Source: Pedobacter sp. Leaf176 (GTDB lineage Bacteria; Bacteroidota; Bacteroidia; Sphingobacteriales; Sphingobacteriaceae). From it: a stretch of 64,000 nucleotides of DNA. A model generated the notes under the pieces. That model saw only the letters and a list, made by a program, of their open reading frames with translations. It ran no database searches and was not told where the DNA came from. Made by a program: the position numbers and the translations under genes. Location of the stretch: contig NZ_LMPD01000006.1 in the NCBI RefSeq assembly GCF_001424305.1, positions 451,285 through 515,284 on the forward strand, given 5' to 3'. Numbering within the stretch: position 1 is the first letter of the stretch; the number at the start of each line of letters is the position of its first letter. Shown piece after piece: positions 17,711 through 25,934 of this stretch.

Positions 17711-18982
17711 ATGGCATTGAGCAGAATCTGGTCGGCATTTATTATTGTGGCCATTGTAGTGGCCAGTATTAAATGTTTCTTTTTCGGACAAACGGATATT
17801 TTTAACTGGATGGTAATTGGAAAGGCCGATGATGCTGCCAATCCGCTCAAGCTGGATGGGATGATTCAAACATGCTGGGTATCAGTAGAACTTTGCCTAA
17901 AGTTAATCGGCATATTGGCCTTGTTTATGGGTTTAATGAGTATTGCGGAAAAAGCCGGGGGAATCAGGTTGTTATCGAGAATTGTTGGCCCTTTTTTTTC
18001 CAAGTTATTTCCGGATATTCCAAAAGGCCATCCTTCTATGGGGCATATGATTATGAATTTTTCTGCCAATCTGCTCGGTTTGGACAATGCGGCAACGCCC
18101 TTCGGTTTAAAAGCAATGGAGAGTTTACAAGAGCTCAATCCAAGCAAAGATACCGCTTCAAATGCCCAAATCATGTTTTTATGTTTACATGCAGCGGGCT
18201 TGAGTTTAATCCCTGTAAGTGTAATCGCAATAAGAGCCTCACAAAATGCATCCAATCCGACTGATGTTTTTATACCTTGTTTAATCGTAACATTCGTTGG
18301 TACCATGGCAGCGATGTTAATCGTATCTTTCAAGCAAAAGATAAACCTTTTTCAACCTGTTGTAATCGGATGGATTCTTGGCCTCTCCGTTATTATTGCG
18401 GCTTTGGTGCTTTACATTAGATCTTTAGATGCCAATGGCATTCAATCCTTCTCCGGCTTACTAAGCAACGGTTTAATTCTGTTCATTTTCCTGGTGATTG
18501 TGATTGGTGCAATCTATAAGAAAATAGATGTTTTTGATGCATTTATTGGCGGTGCAAAGGATGGTTTCAGTACGGCCATCAATATCATTCCATATTTAGT
18601 GGGCATGTTGGTGGCGATCAGTTTACTTCGCACAAGCGGCACTTTCGATGTGGTTATAAATGGAATTAAAAGTATTTTCGTTTACCTCGGAACCGATACC
18701 AGGTTTGTTGAGGGTTTACCAACTGCACTCATAAGGCCATTAAGCGGCGGTGCTGCCCGCGGTATGATGGTCAGTACAATGGAAACCTATGGCGCCGATT
18801 CTTTCGCCAGCAGGCTATCCGGAATATTTCAAGGTGCCTCAGACACTACATTTTACGTAGTAGCAGTCTATTTCGGCTCTGTGCAGATAAAAAATACCAG
18901 GTATGCAATTGGCTCTATGTTACTCGCTGATTTAGTTGGTGTATGTACGGCAATCGGAATTTGTTATTTATTCTTCGGATAA
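17711..18982 (+). CDS. SpmA-SpmB-like fused nucleoside-recognition membrane protein
   Basis: A 423-residue integral membrane protein with about ten hydrophobic segments. The N-terminal half has the gate motif GHPSMGHMIMNFSANLLGLDNAATPFGLKAM (start GHPSMGHMI, end NAATPFGLKAM) seen in SpmA. The C-terminal half has the SpmB pattern, with GGAARGMM and GASDTTFYV. Firmicutes have two separate genes spmA and spmB; in Bacteroidota they are often fused as here. The family (nucleoside-recognition/Gate, PF07670) is of unknown transport role; a non-sporulating host means the name says nothing about sporulation. The ATG at 17711 is a natural start, 70 nt after the preceding terminator. Confidence 0.88.
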   Translation: MALSRIWSAFIIVAIVVASIKCFFFGQTDIFNWMVIGKADDAANPLKLDGMIQTCWVSVELCLKLIGILALFMGLMSIAEKAGGIRLLSRIVGPFFSKLFPDIPKGHPSMGHMIMNFSANLLGLDNAATPFGLKAMESLQELNPSKDTASNAQIMFLCLHAAGLSLIPVSVIAIRASQNASNPTDVFIPCLIVTFVGTMAAMLIVSFKQKINLFQPVVIGWILGLSVIIAALVLYIRSLDANGIQSFSGLLSNGLILFIFLVIVIGAIYKKIDVFDAFIGGAKDGFSTAINIIPYLVGMLVAISLLRTSGTFDVVINGIKSIFVYLGTDTRFVEGLPTALIRPLSGGAARGMMVSTMETYGADSFASRLSGIFQGASDTTFYVVAVYFGSVQIKNTRYAIGSMLLADLVGVCTAIGICYLFFG

Positions 18983-19103
18983 TAAATATCCAGGCCCATA
19001 CAAATGGGATATTATTATTTAAATCGTTTCTGTACTATGATGGTGGTCATCCGCATTGTTTATGGCATCGCAGAAGTTCAAAAACTTAAAAGGACAAACT
19101 CTT

Positions 19104-19346
19104 TTAAGCTGCAGGCTGTGTCGGGGAAATTCTGTTAATGATTTCGTCAATGGCATCTGCTTCGATAACGGCATTTTTTGATGCACACCATTTAGATGTT
19201 TTATTGTCCATCCAGATGCAAAAAGAATGATACCCATCCAAAACAACCGCATAGGTTTCATGGAAATCATCATGAATGCGCATACAAAATCCCTTAAAGA
19301 TTTTGCCTCTAACAATAAATTGCAAGGTTGAATAATCTGTTAACAT
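19104..19346 (-). CDS. Small conserved-looking hypothetical protein
   Basis: An 80-residue ORF starting MLTDYSTLQFIVRGKIFKGF and ending in RISPTQPAA. It alternates hydrophobic and charged residues as a small alpha/beta domain would, with several aromatic residues (HSFCIWMDNKTSKW). There is no signal peptide or recognisable motif. It was chosen over an overlapping 98-residue reading in another frame because its amino-acid composition is protein-like. It lies alone between the SpmAB fusion and the thioesterase gene, with an ATG at 19346. Confidence 0.5.
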   Translation of the reverse strand: MLTDYSTLQFIVRGKIFKGFCMRIHDDFHETYAVVLDGYHSFCIWMDNKTSKWCASKNAVIEADAIDEIINRISPTQPAA

Positions 19347-19447
19347 GGCTCATTATATTTTTGGTTAAATTTATAACATCCAAAAAATGAGAATGTTTCG
19401 TTAATTTAAAGGAATTAATAAGTTTTCTCTAAAAACCTCAAATTGGC

Positions 19448-19885
19448 TTAACCTACGCTTAACATGTTGGAATAGCCTTTAGCTATTAAACGGTTTTTAG
19501 AAGGTAAAAATATTTCACATTGCAAATTAATTATGGTTCTACCTTTTTTAACAACTGCAGTTTCCGCAATAATTTCATCACCTTCATTGGCTGGTGCGAA
19601 ATAGTCGATGTAATTACTTACGGTAGTAAAGCGGCTTTCCAAACCCATGGTATAAACTGTTGCCCCAATCAAGTCATCAATTATTCCAGCGGTAACGCCA
19701 CCATGCAAAATCTGATAAGGATTGGTCATCTCCCTCCTTATTTTGTAACGGCAAACCAGTATACCGTTCTCTGCTTTTTCCAACACGGGCGCAAGCCAGT
19801 TCATGTAGTTAGATGGCGATGAATCAATTACCTTACCTAATGCTTGCCTTAAAATATTTAAACGTTGTTCGCTCAGAGATTCCAT
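19448..19885 (-). CDS. PaaI-family hotdog thioesterase
   Basis: A 145-residue hotdog-fold protein with the characteristic HGGVTAGIIDDLIG motif (about residues 79-92), the central helix and turn carrying the catalytic acidic residue of PaaI-type enzymes, then strands FTTVSNYIDYFAPANEGDEIIAETAVVKKGRTI (FTTVSNYIDYF, AETAVVKKG). These hydrolyse acyl-CoA or aryl-CoA thioesters, often discarding dead-end CoA derivatives. Length is typical. It is a single gene; the substrate is unknown. Confidence 0.9.
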   Translation of the reverse strand: MESLSEQRLNILRQALGKVIDSSPSNYMNWLAPVLEKAENGILVCRYKIRREMTNPYQILHGGVTAGIIDDLIGATVYTMGLESRFTTVSNYIDYFAPANEGDEIIAETAVVKKGRTIINLQCEIFLPSKNRLIAKGYSNMLSVG

Positions 19886-19966
19886 GTTTAAAGATAGGAA
19901 AAGATGTAAAGTGGAGCGCTATTTATAAGAAATATATAACCCACAAATACATTTACTTACACCTTT

Positions 19967-20083
19967 TTCCAATTCCCTATCTCCCTATTACCCATTTACC
20001 CATCTCCGTATTCCCTATTCCCCTATTCCCTATTCCCCATTTCCCATTTCCCATTTCCCATTTCCCATTTCCCAATCTCCCTA
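19967..20083 (-). repeat. Heptamer tandem repeat, G-rich on the minus strand (possible G-quadruplex)
   Basis: About 115 nt of degenerate units close to TTCCCAT/TCCCTAT, becoming perfect at 20041-20075 (five units of TTCCCAT). On the minus strand it reads as repeated GGGAAAT, with four or more G3 runs spaced by 4 nt, which fits a G-quadruplex pattern. It begins directly after the stop codon of the TonB-dependent receptor gene, in its 3' untranslated region. Confidence 0.85.
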
Positions 20084-20088
20084 CCACC

Positions 20089-22557
20089 TTAATTAATCGG
20101 CACAATAACTTTGAAGCTAAAGTTTCTACCCATATTATAAATTCCCGACCGGCCATTCGGAGATGATGCATAATATTCAAAATATTTAAGTCTGTTCAGG
20201 TTAGATTGATAAGCCTTATCGAAAATGTTATCACACTGGATAAAAACATCAAACATCGTTTTTCCTGATCTTGACTTCACACCAGTCCCTAAACCTGCGT
20301 TAAACAAAGCGTAACCATTTGTAAAGCTTTCCGTATTATCCAAAGCATAAAATCGATTCTGGTCCGCAGCAAAAAGCGCATCAACTTTAAAATAGGGCTT
20401 ATCGAATAATCCCTGTGTATTTTGCGCTGTAAGCTTAATTTCAGAACGTATTTGTAAAGGCGGAATGAAAGGTAAATATTTTGCATCACGGCCATGTTTC
20501 GCCACTAAGGTTTCGTTCTTGTTTAAGCCAACTACATACGCCAGGCTGTTGTTAAAGCTTAGCCATTTTAATTGCGACGGATGAACATTTAAACCAAATT
20601 CGACACCATACAACCGGGCTTTCGATTGCTGGTACTGGTAAGTTAGGTTGCCCGGAACAATAACAACAGGATTTCCCGCAGCATCCGTTAACCTCGATTG
20701 ATAGATGTAATTCTGAATGGTATTGTTAAATACTTCAAGGCTAACATCTGCGTTTTCCAGGTAGGCAATAAGGCCAATATCCTGCTGCAAATTAAATTCC
20801 GGTTTAAAGCTTCTGTTACCAAGGTAAACAATATGCGCCCCGGGGTCTAATCCATTTGAACCCACTTCAGTAATATTGGGTGCCCGGTATCCTCTTGCTA
20901 TATTCGCTTTAAGCAATAGCTTTTCGGATAAGTTGTAGGTTAAACCCAGGCTACCAGAGAGGCCATAATAATTCCTGTCAAATGAGGGAAACTGAAGTTC
21001 GGCACCAGGAAAATTAAGGTTAACCCGCCTGCCAAAGCCGGTTTCGGCATTATTGGCTACATAAAAATCAGCCCATTCCAGGTTTCTTCTGTCTATACGA
21101 ATACCCCCTGAAACATCCAGTTTACCAAAAGATTTTTTTGCAAAATAAAAGGCGCCAACATCAAAGAGGTTATAATCCGGAATCGGGAAATCAGTAGCAT
21201 CCTTGCTCCGGTTTCCCTGTATCATACCATTTATACCTAAGGTACTTTCTATTCCGGCAACATCAGGCAAATTGTATTTTACATCATAATTTAAGGTGTT
21301 CAAAACCACATAAAGGCCGGCTTGTGAAGATCGTGTCGGATGATTAAACTCCCGACGAACACTCTGCTGTGCACCAATCAGGAAATTTAAATCGCTTTTG
21401 CCAAATTTAAACTGACTTGTATTGTAAAAGCGGTAATGCTGAATGTGCTGGTGCAAGGGGTTTATGGTATAGCGCCTTAGCTCACCTTCCGGAACTACCG
21501 GCCTGTTTTTTATATCATCTGTAACATCAAAAACCTGCCTGGTAAACCTTCTGCTTACCGAATCGCGGCTCCCATCAGGAATTTCCATTAAATTATCATA
21601 ATAGGTTACAGCAGTTTTGGAGTATCCCCATTTTTTATCTATCCGGGCACTGGCCGATAAGTTGTATTCCCTGAAAGCTGTACCAAAAACATAGCCATCA
21701 ACCGGGTTATGGTAATTATGCGCCGCTTTTCCCGTTGCCCGTAACGTATATTTCCAGTCGTTTTTAATATAAGCAAGCCCTAAAGATGAGCCCACCATGC
21801 CATTGTTGCTTTGGTAATTGCTGGTTAAATCCCCTTTTAAAATGCCATCTTCAAAATTTGGCTGGTATGGAATCATATTAATTACGCCGGCCAGGGCATC
21901 AGAGCCATAAGTTAAACTTGCCGGCCCTTTAACCACCTCTACCCTGCCAATGCCATACTCATCTACTTCAATACCATGTTCATCGCCCCACTGCTGCCCT
22001 TCCTGCCTTAAACCATCGTATAAGGTTAAAACCCGGTTATAACCCAATCCACGGATAAACGGTTTCGATACATTTGGGCCAGTGGTTACAGCCGATACCC
22101 CAGGAACACCTTTAACAATGGCCTCAATTAAATTGGTATTTACATTCTGATCCATTGTTTTCTTGCTAAGCACGGCAATAGGCACCGGACTTTTCCTCAA
22201 AGTGGTTGCCCGGTTCACGCCAGTTACAACCACATCATTTAAACTGGAAGCAAGTTGTTCCATTTCCACATGTAAAGTTTGTAGGCTATCTTTTAGGGCT
22301 ATCTTTTGCTTTTTTGTGCTATAACCAATGGCCGAAAAAACAATATCGTAATGGCCTGCAGGTATTTGGTTAAAAAAATACTCACCATTCGAATTGGTTT
22401 TAACCAGCCTGTTTAAACCCGATAATTTAACGTTAACGTTCTCTTTGGGTAAAGCACCAACAGTAACCTTGCCTGTTAGTGTCATTTTCTGGGCCATAAC
22501 GACATTGAAAACTGTTGAAAACAAAATCAGTAAAACCAGGCTATTAAAACGAATCAT
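20089..22557 (-). CDS. TonB-dependent receptor with CarboxypepD_reg domain
   Basis: The 822-residue protein has a signal peptide (about 1-22, cleaved after VMAQ) and a CarboxypepD_reg-like domain (about 25-105; VGALPKENVNVKLSGLN, AGHYDIVFSAIGYST). The plug follows with DVVVTGVNRATTLRKSP and the GRVEVVKGPASLTYGSDALAGVINM motif, then a long barrel containing ANIARGYRAPNITE and ending FSFKVIVPIN. The promoter carries an inverted repeat TTTAGA-N4-TCTAAA that overlaps its -7 box, implying repression by a metal-responsive regulator and therefore an iron-, manganese- or similar metal-complex substrate. No SusD partner follows, so it is not a glycan SusC. Confidence 0.93.
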   Translation of the reverse strand: MIRFNSLVLLILFSTVFNVVMAQKMTLTGKVTVGALPKENVNVKLSGLNRLVKTNSNGEYFFNQIPAGHYDIVFSAIGYSTKKQKIALKDSLQTLHVEMEQLASSLNDVVVTGVNRATTLRKSPVPIAVLSKKTMDQNVNTNLIEAIVKGVPGVSAVTTGPNVSKPFIRGLGYNRVLTLYDGLRQEGQQWGDEHGIEVDEYGIGRVEVVKGPASLTYGSDALAGVINMIPYQPNFEDGILKGDLTSNYQSNNGMVGSSLGLAYIKNDWKYTLRATGKAAHNYHNPVDGYVFGTAFREYNLSASARIDKKWGYSKTAVTYYDNLMEIPDGSRDSVSRRFTRQVFDVTDDIKNRPVVPEGELRRYTINPLHQHIQHYRFYNTSQFKFGKSDLNFLIGAQQSVRREFNHPTRSSQAGLYVVLNTLNYDVKYNLPDVAGIESTLGINGMIQGNRSKDATDFPIPDYNLFDVGAFYFAKKSFGKLDVSGGIRIDRRNLEWADFYVANNAETGFGRRVNLNFPGAELQFPSFDRNYYGLSGSLGLTYNLSEKLLLKANIARGYRAPNITEVGSNGLDPGAHIVYLGNRSFKPEFNLQQDIGLIAYLENADVSLEVFNNTIQNYIYQSRLTDAAGNPVVIVPGNLTYQYQQSKARLYGVEFGLNVHPSQLKWLSFNNSLAYVVGLNKNETLVAKHGRDAKYLPFIPPLQIRSEIKLTAQNTQGLFDKPYFKVDALFAADQNRFYALDNTESFTNGYALFNAGLGTGVKSRSGKTMFDVFIQCDNIFDKAYQSNLNRLKYFEYYASSPNGRSGIYNMGRNFSFKVIVPIN

Positions 22558-22574
22558 ATATATCTAAACTTATT

Positions 22575-22590
22575 TTTAGACAAATCTAAA
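22575..22590. promoter_or_regulatory. TTTAGA-N4-TCTAAA operator overlapping the receptor promoter
   Basis: A perfect 6-nt inverted repeat. Its sequence on the minus strand contains TAGATTTG (22588-22581), a match to the TAnnTTTG box, so a bound repressor would block RNA polymerase. The arms equal those of the repeat at 1142-1160 near the other TonB receptor. Two further TCTAAA copies occur at 22563-22568 and 22629-22634. Confidence 0.55.
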
Positions 22591-22611
22591 TTTAATTTTA
22601 TATATATCAAA
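22581..22611 (-). promoter_or_regulatory. Bacteroidota-type promoter of the TonB-dependent receptor
   Basis: On the minus strand, TTTG (22611-22608), 19 nt, then TAGATTTG (22588-22581). Both boxes and the spacing fit the TTTG / TAnnTTTG consensus. Transcription would begin near 22574, 17 nt before the ATG. Confidence 0.6.
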
Positions 22612-22894
22612 TAATAATATTAATACAATCTAAATACTTTGTGCAGTTCAATTGTGTTTCTTAGAAGATCGGGATAAATTGGCTGGTTATTTAGAAATCT
22701 GCATCATCAGCTTGATACAAGCACATCATTTTTAATGTATATAACCAAGCGGTTTCTAAAAGAAAAAGATGCCCTTGCAAACCAGTAGAAATCTTAATCA
22801 ATTCGTTTTTAACAACTTAAATCAAGATTGCAGGATTTGCAGGTTAAAGGCAATAAATATTTAAAATTTATTTCTCCTTATTGCTTAGAACTTC

Positions 22895-22902
22895 TATATT
22901 TG
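22895..22902 (+). promoter_or_regulatory. Candidate -7 box of the tRNA-Arg gene
   Basis: TATATTTG matches TAnnTTTG and sits 18 nt before the tRNA. The matching upstream TTTG box is only weak (TTTC at 22871-22874), so the promoter is a suggestion. Confidence 0.35.
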
Positions 22903-22919
22903 CAGACATTAAAAAATGG

Positions 22920-22993
22920 GCCTCGGTAGCTCAGCTGGATAGAGCGTCGGTTTTCTAAACCGAGGGTCAGGGGTTCGAGTCCCTTCCGGGGTA
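22920..22993 (+). tRNA. tRNA-Arg (anticodon TCT)
   Basis: The 74-nt sequence folds as a complete cloverleaf: acceptor GCCTCGG/CCGGGGT with two G-U pairs, D-arm GCTC/GAGC, anticodon stem TCGGT/ACCGA around loop TTTCTAA (anticodon TCT, reads AGA/AGG), five-nt variable loop, T-arm AGGGG/CCCTT with loop TTCGAGT, discriminator A. The CCA end is not encoded. It borders the accessory region to its right. Confidence 0.97.
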
Positions 22994-22994
22994 C

Positions 22995-23029
22995 AAACCG
23001 GAATCGATGCTATCGATTCCGGTTTTTTT
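22995..23029 (+). terminator. Rho-independent terminator of tRNA-Arg
   Basis: AAACCGGAATCGAT / ATCGATTCCGGTTT, a 14-nt perfect stem with a 3-nt loop followed by a run of Ts, beginning 2 nt after the tRNA. Confidence 0.93.
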
Positions 23030-23228
23030 GTCTTTACTAGGTTTTAATTTAGCCGCGGTCAGAGCATTAATTGTGAATTTATTTTCAGAATGGCAACTTG
23101 ATAAACTCGAATTATGCCTTTTTATCCTATTAAGTGTTACAAACTCGCAATTTATGGTTTGCTTCCGATGCTTAAAATAAGCTTTGACTAGCTCGACTTA
23201 TTATTTTTGGTATATAATCATCCCTCTT

Positions 23229-24140
23229 TTAATTACTCATCAAAAAATCTAGCCTGCTTGCTAGTTGAGTTTTTAATAAGTCGATGCTATTATTGTGTAT
23301 GATAAATTTATAATCCTTTAAATCGAAGGGTATATTTTTAGCGTCATCAACCAGAAAAATTATTTTTTTATTTCTCCCTAAGGCATATCCAACTTCAAAG
23401 AAAACGTTCTTATTAGATGCGCTGCATTCTGCAATAACAATTTTTGATGTCGTTATATTAATCATTATTTCTTCCGTTATTTTCCCCTTAAATTCGTATT
23501 TATCAACTCTTTTTGGTTCAATATTTCTATCTTTCAGTATTTCTTCAATCCCATACTTATACAAGTTATCATTATTTGAGTTATTAAATTCCATTATAAT
23601 AAAAGCTTCATTCCAATCAAATGTGCAATCATCTAAAATTGAATTGTAGAATAAATTTCTTTTAATGTTAATGATGTCCTTAAAATTACCCCTTACTATA
23701 TTGGCTTCATTAAAACTTATTTTCACAAAATCACTGTTAATAAAATCAATGGATTTTGCCTTTATCCTATTTAAATCAACATCATCAAATTTGCAGTCAA
23801 TAAATTTTACATTTTGTATAAAAGAGGTCGAGAAATCGGTTTCAGAAAAAAAAGTGTCGTTTATAGTACCGGTAATGTAGCGTAGAGAGTTGTTTAAAAT
23901 ACAGTTATCAAAAAAACAAGAATTAAAATTGACCCTTTGAAAATCACATGTATCAAAAAAAGTATTTATGAATTTGCAGCTTTCAAAATAACAGTTCTTT
24001 ATCAAAACTGAATCCATTTTGAATGAATCGAATATCAGGTCTTTGAATATTACGGCTTCGATACTCTGATTGTTAATGAAATAATTATCAGGTACGTCAT
24101 CTAAGGATTCTATGATGGTATATTCTTTTTTGTTTAGCAT
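23229..24140 (-). CDS. Pentapeptide-repeat protein fused to a deoxyribosyltransferase/TIR-like domain
   Basis: With the ATG at 24140 the protein has 303 residues; a GTG at 24167 would add nine. Residue numbers below refer to the longer reading. Residues 35-185 are degenerate five-residue repeats of the type F.(N/D/S)C.F (for example NCYFESCKFINTFFDTCDF), which should form a right-handed beta-helix. Residues 188-312 form a Rossmann-like domain: AFIIMEF, then VDKYEFKGKI, SKIVIAEC, NKNVFFEVGYALGRNKKIIFL, and IPFDLKDYKFI. This is the widespread FVIMPF...NPNVFYELG module related to nucleoside 2-deoxyribosyltransferases and TIR-like NAD-processing domains; Glu258 matches the catalytic Glu of these enzymes. 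A scaffold plus nucleotide- or NAD-cleaving domain fits an immune effector, but this is inference. It sits alone beside a tRNA and is AT-rich. Confidence 0.75.
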   Translation of the reverse strand: MLNKKEYTIIESLDDVPDNYFINNQSIEAVIFKDLIFDSFKMDSVLIKNCYFESCKFINTFFDTCDFQRVNFNSCFFDNCILNNSLRYITGTINDTFFSETDFSTSFIQNVKFIDCKFDDVDLNRIKAKSIDFINSDFVKISFNEANIVRGNFKDIINIKRNLFYNSILDDCTFDWNEAFIIMEFNNSNNDNLYKYGIEEILKDRNIEPKRVDKYEFKGKITEEIMINITTSKIVIAECSASNKNVFFEVGYALGRNKKIIFLVDDAKNIPFDLKDYKFIIHNNSIDLLKTQLASRLDFLMSN

Positions 24141-24167
24141 GATTTTTTTTTGATTTAGTTTCTTCAC

Positions 24168-24600
24168 AATACGTATTAAAATAGACCGGCCGAAGAAAAT
24201 CTGTTATTATACCGTATTGGTAGAAATGATATTGACTATTTAAATATTGATTTTTAAAAATTATAGATGGTAATAAATTAATAGGCTCTGCTATTTGAAA
24301 TCCTGATATGGGCATGAAACGGACATTTTTGTTGCGCTGGAATCTGAAGTAAAAGATGTTTAGATTATTAAGACTTGTAACCGTATTTATGCACATGAAT
24401 TATAACTTTTGTTCCATCTTCAAATCGATCAACAATCTTTGCTCCTGCAGTTCAACTTTACTACCCCAATCTTTAATATTGATTTTCTTTAACTATATTC
24501 GGTATTTTAATAACTTTTGTATTCTGCTTAAGTTCTCTGAAAACAAGTTACTTCCAAAACTATCTTGAAATTCACCACCTTATTATATTTAACGGTAATT
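24168..24600. other. 433-nt region without a supported gene
   Basis: AT-rich sequence between the pentapeptide protein and the exported protein. Both strands hold ORFs of 70-99 codons, but their composition is not protein-like and I see no start signals, repeats or RNA motif. The promoter of the pentapeptide protein probably lies at its left end. Confidence 0.4.
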
Positions 24601-25419
24601 TTATTTTCCGAAACTTGTATTGATGCCAAATGCTAAGTATGGCTTACCATTATATATCCATTGTTCTCCATTCTTTCCTGTTGCATTTTCAGTTCCAAAA
24701 GCGAAGACTAACCCCAAATTGTTTCTCGCTAGTATTAAATTTGCTCCGTAAGTTAAAGTCGCATTTGTTTGATCAGCGACATACTTTGTCGGGTCTTTAT
24801 AAACTCCACTTTTAAGATCGGCCGTTGAAGGACCAAAATATCCACCCAATGTTATTGAATAATTATTTATTAATCTTGTATTTATTGCTGACCATCCCCA
24901 AGTATAACCTGCATTTAAAGCTAATTGAAACGAAGTAGTTCCGATTCCGGTTGTTTTTGTTCCATTAGGCAGCGTTATGGGAAGTCTATAGCGAAATGGC
25001 AAAGTATTTAGACCTAAATTTATTGCCTGGAACGGCACCCACATTACTTTAGTTTGACGGCCAAGAGTAGCCCTATTGTCAGTAAATCTTATTTGAGTTG
25101 ATTTCAATGATGTTGTACTGTCAAGTCCATTAGCACCGCAATTTATATCATCAATAATCTGCCAGATATCAAAGTTAATTTGTCCGCTTGATACTGTGAT
25201 AACTCCTTTTCTTTTAATATTACATAAGCTAACATTTGTGGTTATTCTGGTTTCATAAGGAGTAGACAGACTTGGCGGAGTAGTTACGATTTTTTGCAAT
25301 GTAAAACCATATTTTCGCTGAATTTTTTGTTCATCGACAATGTGGTGAAAACGAATCTGGGAAAACGATAGATTTGAAAAAGTCAATCCGACTATCATTA
25401 AAAAGAACCTCTTATCCAT
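24601..25419 (-). CDS. Exported protein of unknown function, probable outer-membrane beta-barrel
   Basis: The 272-residue protein has a signal peptide (about 1-20, ending SFSQ). The mature part is rich in alternating strands with Gly/Asn/Thr turns (AGYTWGWSAINTRLINNYSI and NLILARNNLGLVFAFG), and the C-terminus ends in an aromatic strand (AFGINTSFGK), typical of outer-membrane barrels of 8-12 strands. No family is recognised. The gene stands alone next to the pentapeptide protein and is slightly AT-richer than the core genes. Its role in the accessory region is unknown. Confidence 0.6.
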   Translation of the reverse strand: MDKRFFLMIVGLTFSNLSFSQIRFHHIVDEQKIQRKYGFTLQKIVTTPPSLSTPYETRITTNVSLCNIKRKGVITVSSGQINFDIWQIIDDINCGANGLDSTTSLKSTQIRFTDNRATLGRQTKVMWVPFQAINLGLNTLPFRYRLPITLPNGTKTTGIGTTSFQLALNAGYTWGWSAINTRLINNYSITLGGYFGPSTADLKSGVYKDPTKYVADQTNATLTYGANLILARNNLGLVFAFGTENATGKNGEQWIYNGKPYLAFGINTSFGK

Positions 25420-25934
25420 AATTTTATTTATTTCTTTAGTTTATCAGAAGCTGCTCATTTAAATCGCAATCAATACAACGATCAATTAACAACTAATAAT
25501 GATTGCCATTAGATACAATCTAAAACACAAAAAAAGCTGCAGGAAACAGGGAGATCTGAGAGCTTTTTGAGATTTGAAATTATATTTATATAGTAAATTT
25601 TATGAACGAATTAACAAATTTACTTTTACTAATAAAATACTTACTTTTAAGTATTTATAAAAAATTCACACCAAACAGGCAAATTATTATTCCCTCATGC
25701 TGGTACGAGCTTACAGCAATTCAGCTACTGTTTTACTTTCCAACGAAGCCGATCAGGGTACACAAAATGAAATGATTTTACTTGCAGATAAAATTATAAA
25801 ACCCTGGTAACAATAAGGACTAATTCCCTTTGCCCGCCAGGTATTCTAATGCTTTAGAATTGTAAAAAAAACCGAAAGAAGTTTAAATTATTTGTTTCGT
25901 ATATGCTACTTTTACTTTAAGGCACCATTTGCTT
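25420..25934. other. 515-nt gene-poor region
   Basis: It is AT-rich and contains only the gene remnant described at 25697-25810. I see no tRNA, no complete transposase and no obvious terminator. It may mark an old deletion or insertion boundary. Confidence 0.4.
25697..25810 (+). pseudogene. Possible C-terminal remnant of a serine hydrolase
   Basis: A 37-codon open frame reading MLVRAYSNSATVLLSNEADQ... and ending DKIIKPW. The ATVLLSNEAD stretch followed by a helical end resembles the last segment of beta-lactamase-like serine hydrolases, where a strand with LLSN precedes the terminal helix. The frame is open only about 36 nt further upstream, so the rest of the gene is absent. Assignment is tentative. 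Confidence 0.3.

Noticed and set aside
19019..19315. 98-codon ORF overlapping the 80-residue hypothetical gene
   Set aside because: It lies in another frame over the better-supported 19104-19346 gene and its composition is not protein-like.
19967..20083. CRISPR array
   Set aside because: Units are 7 nt and contiguous without spacers, and no cas gene is present.
19813..20166. 117-codon ORF rich in Pro/Phe/Ile
   Set aside because: It is a translation of the heptamer repeat and of the antisense of the receptor gene.
24097..24396. 99-codon minus ORF upstream of the pentapeptide protein
   Set aside because: It overlaps the start of that gene in another frame and has no motif or start signal.
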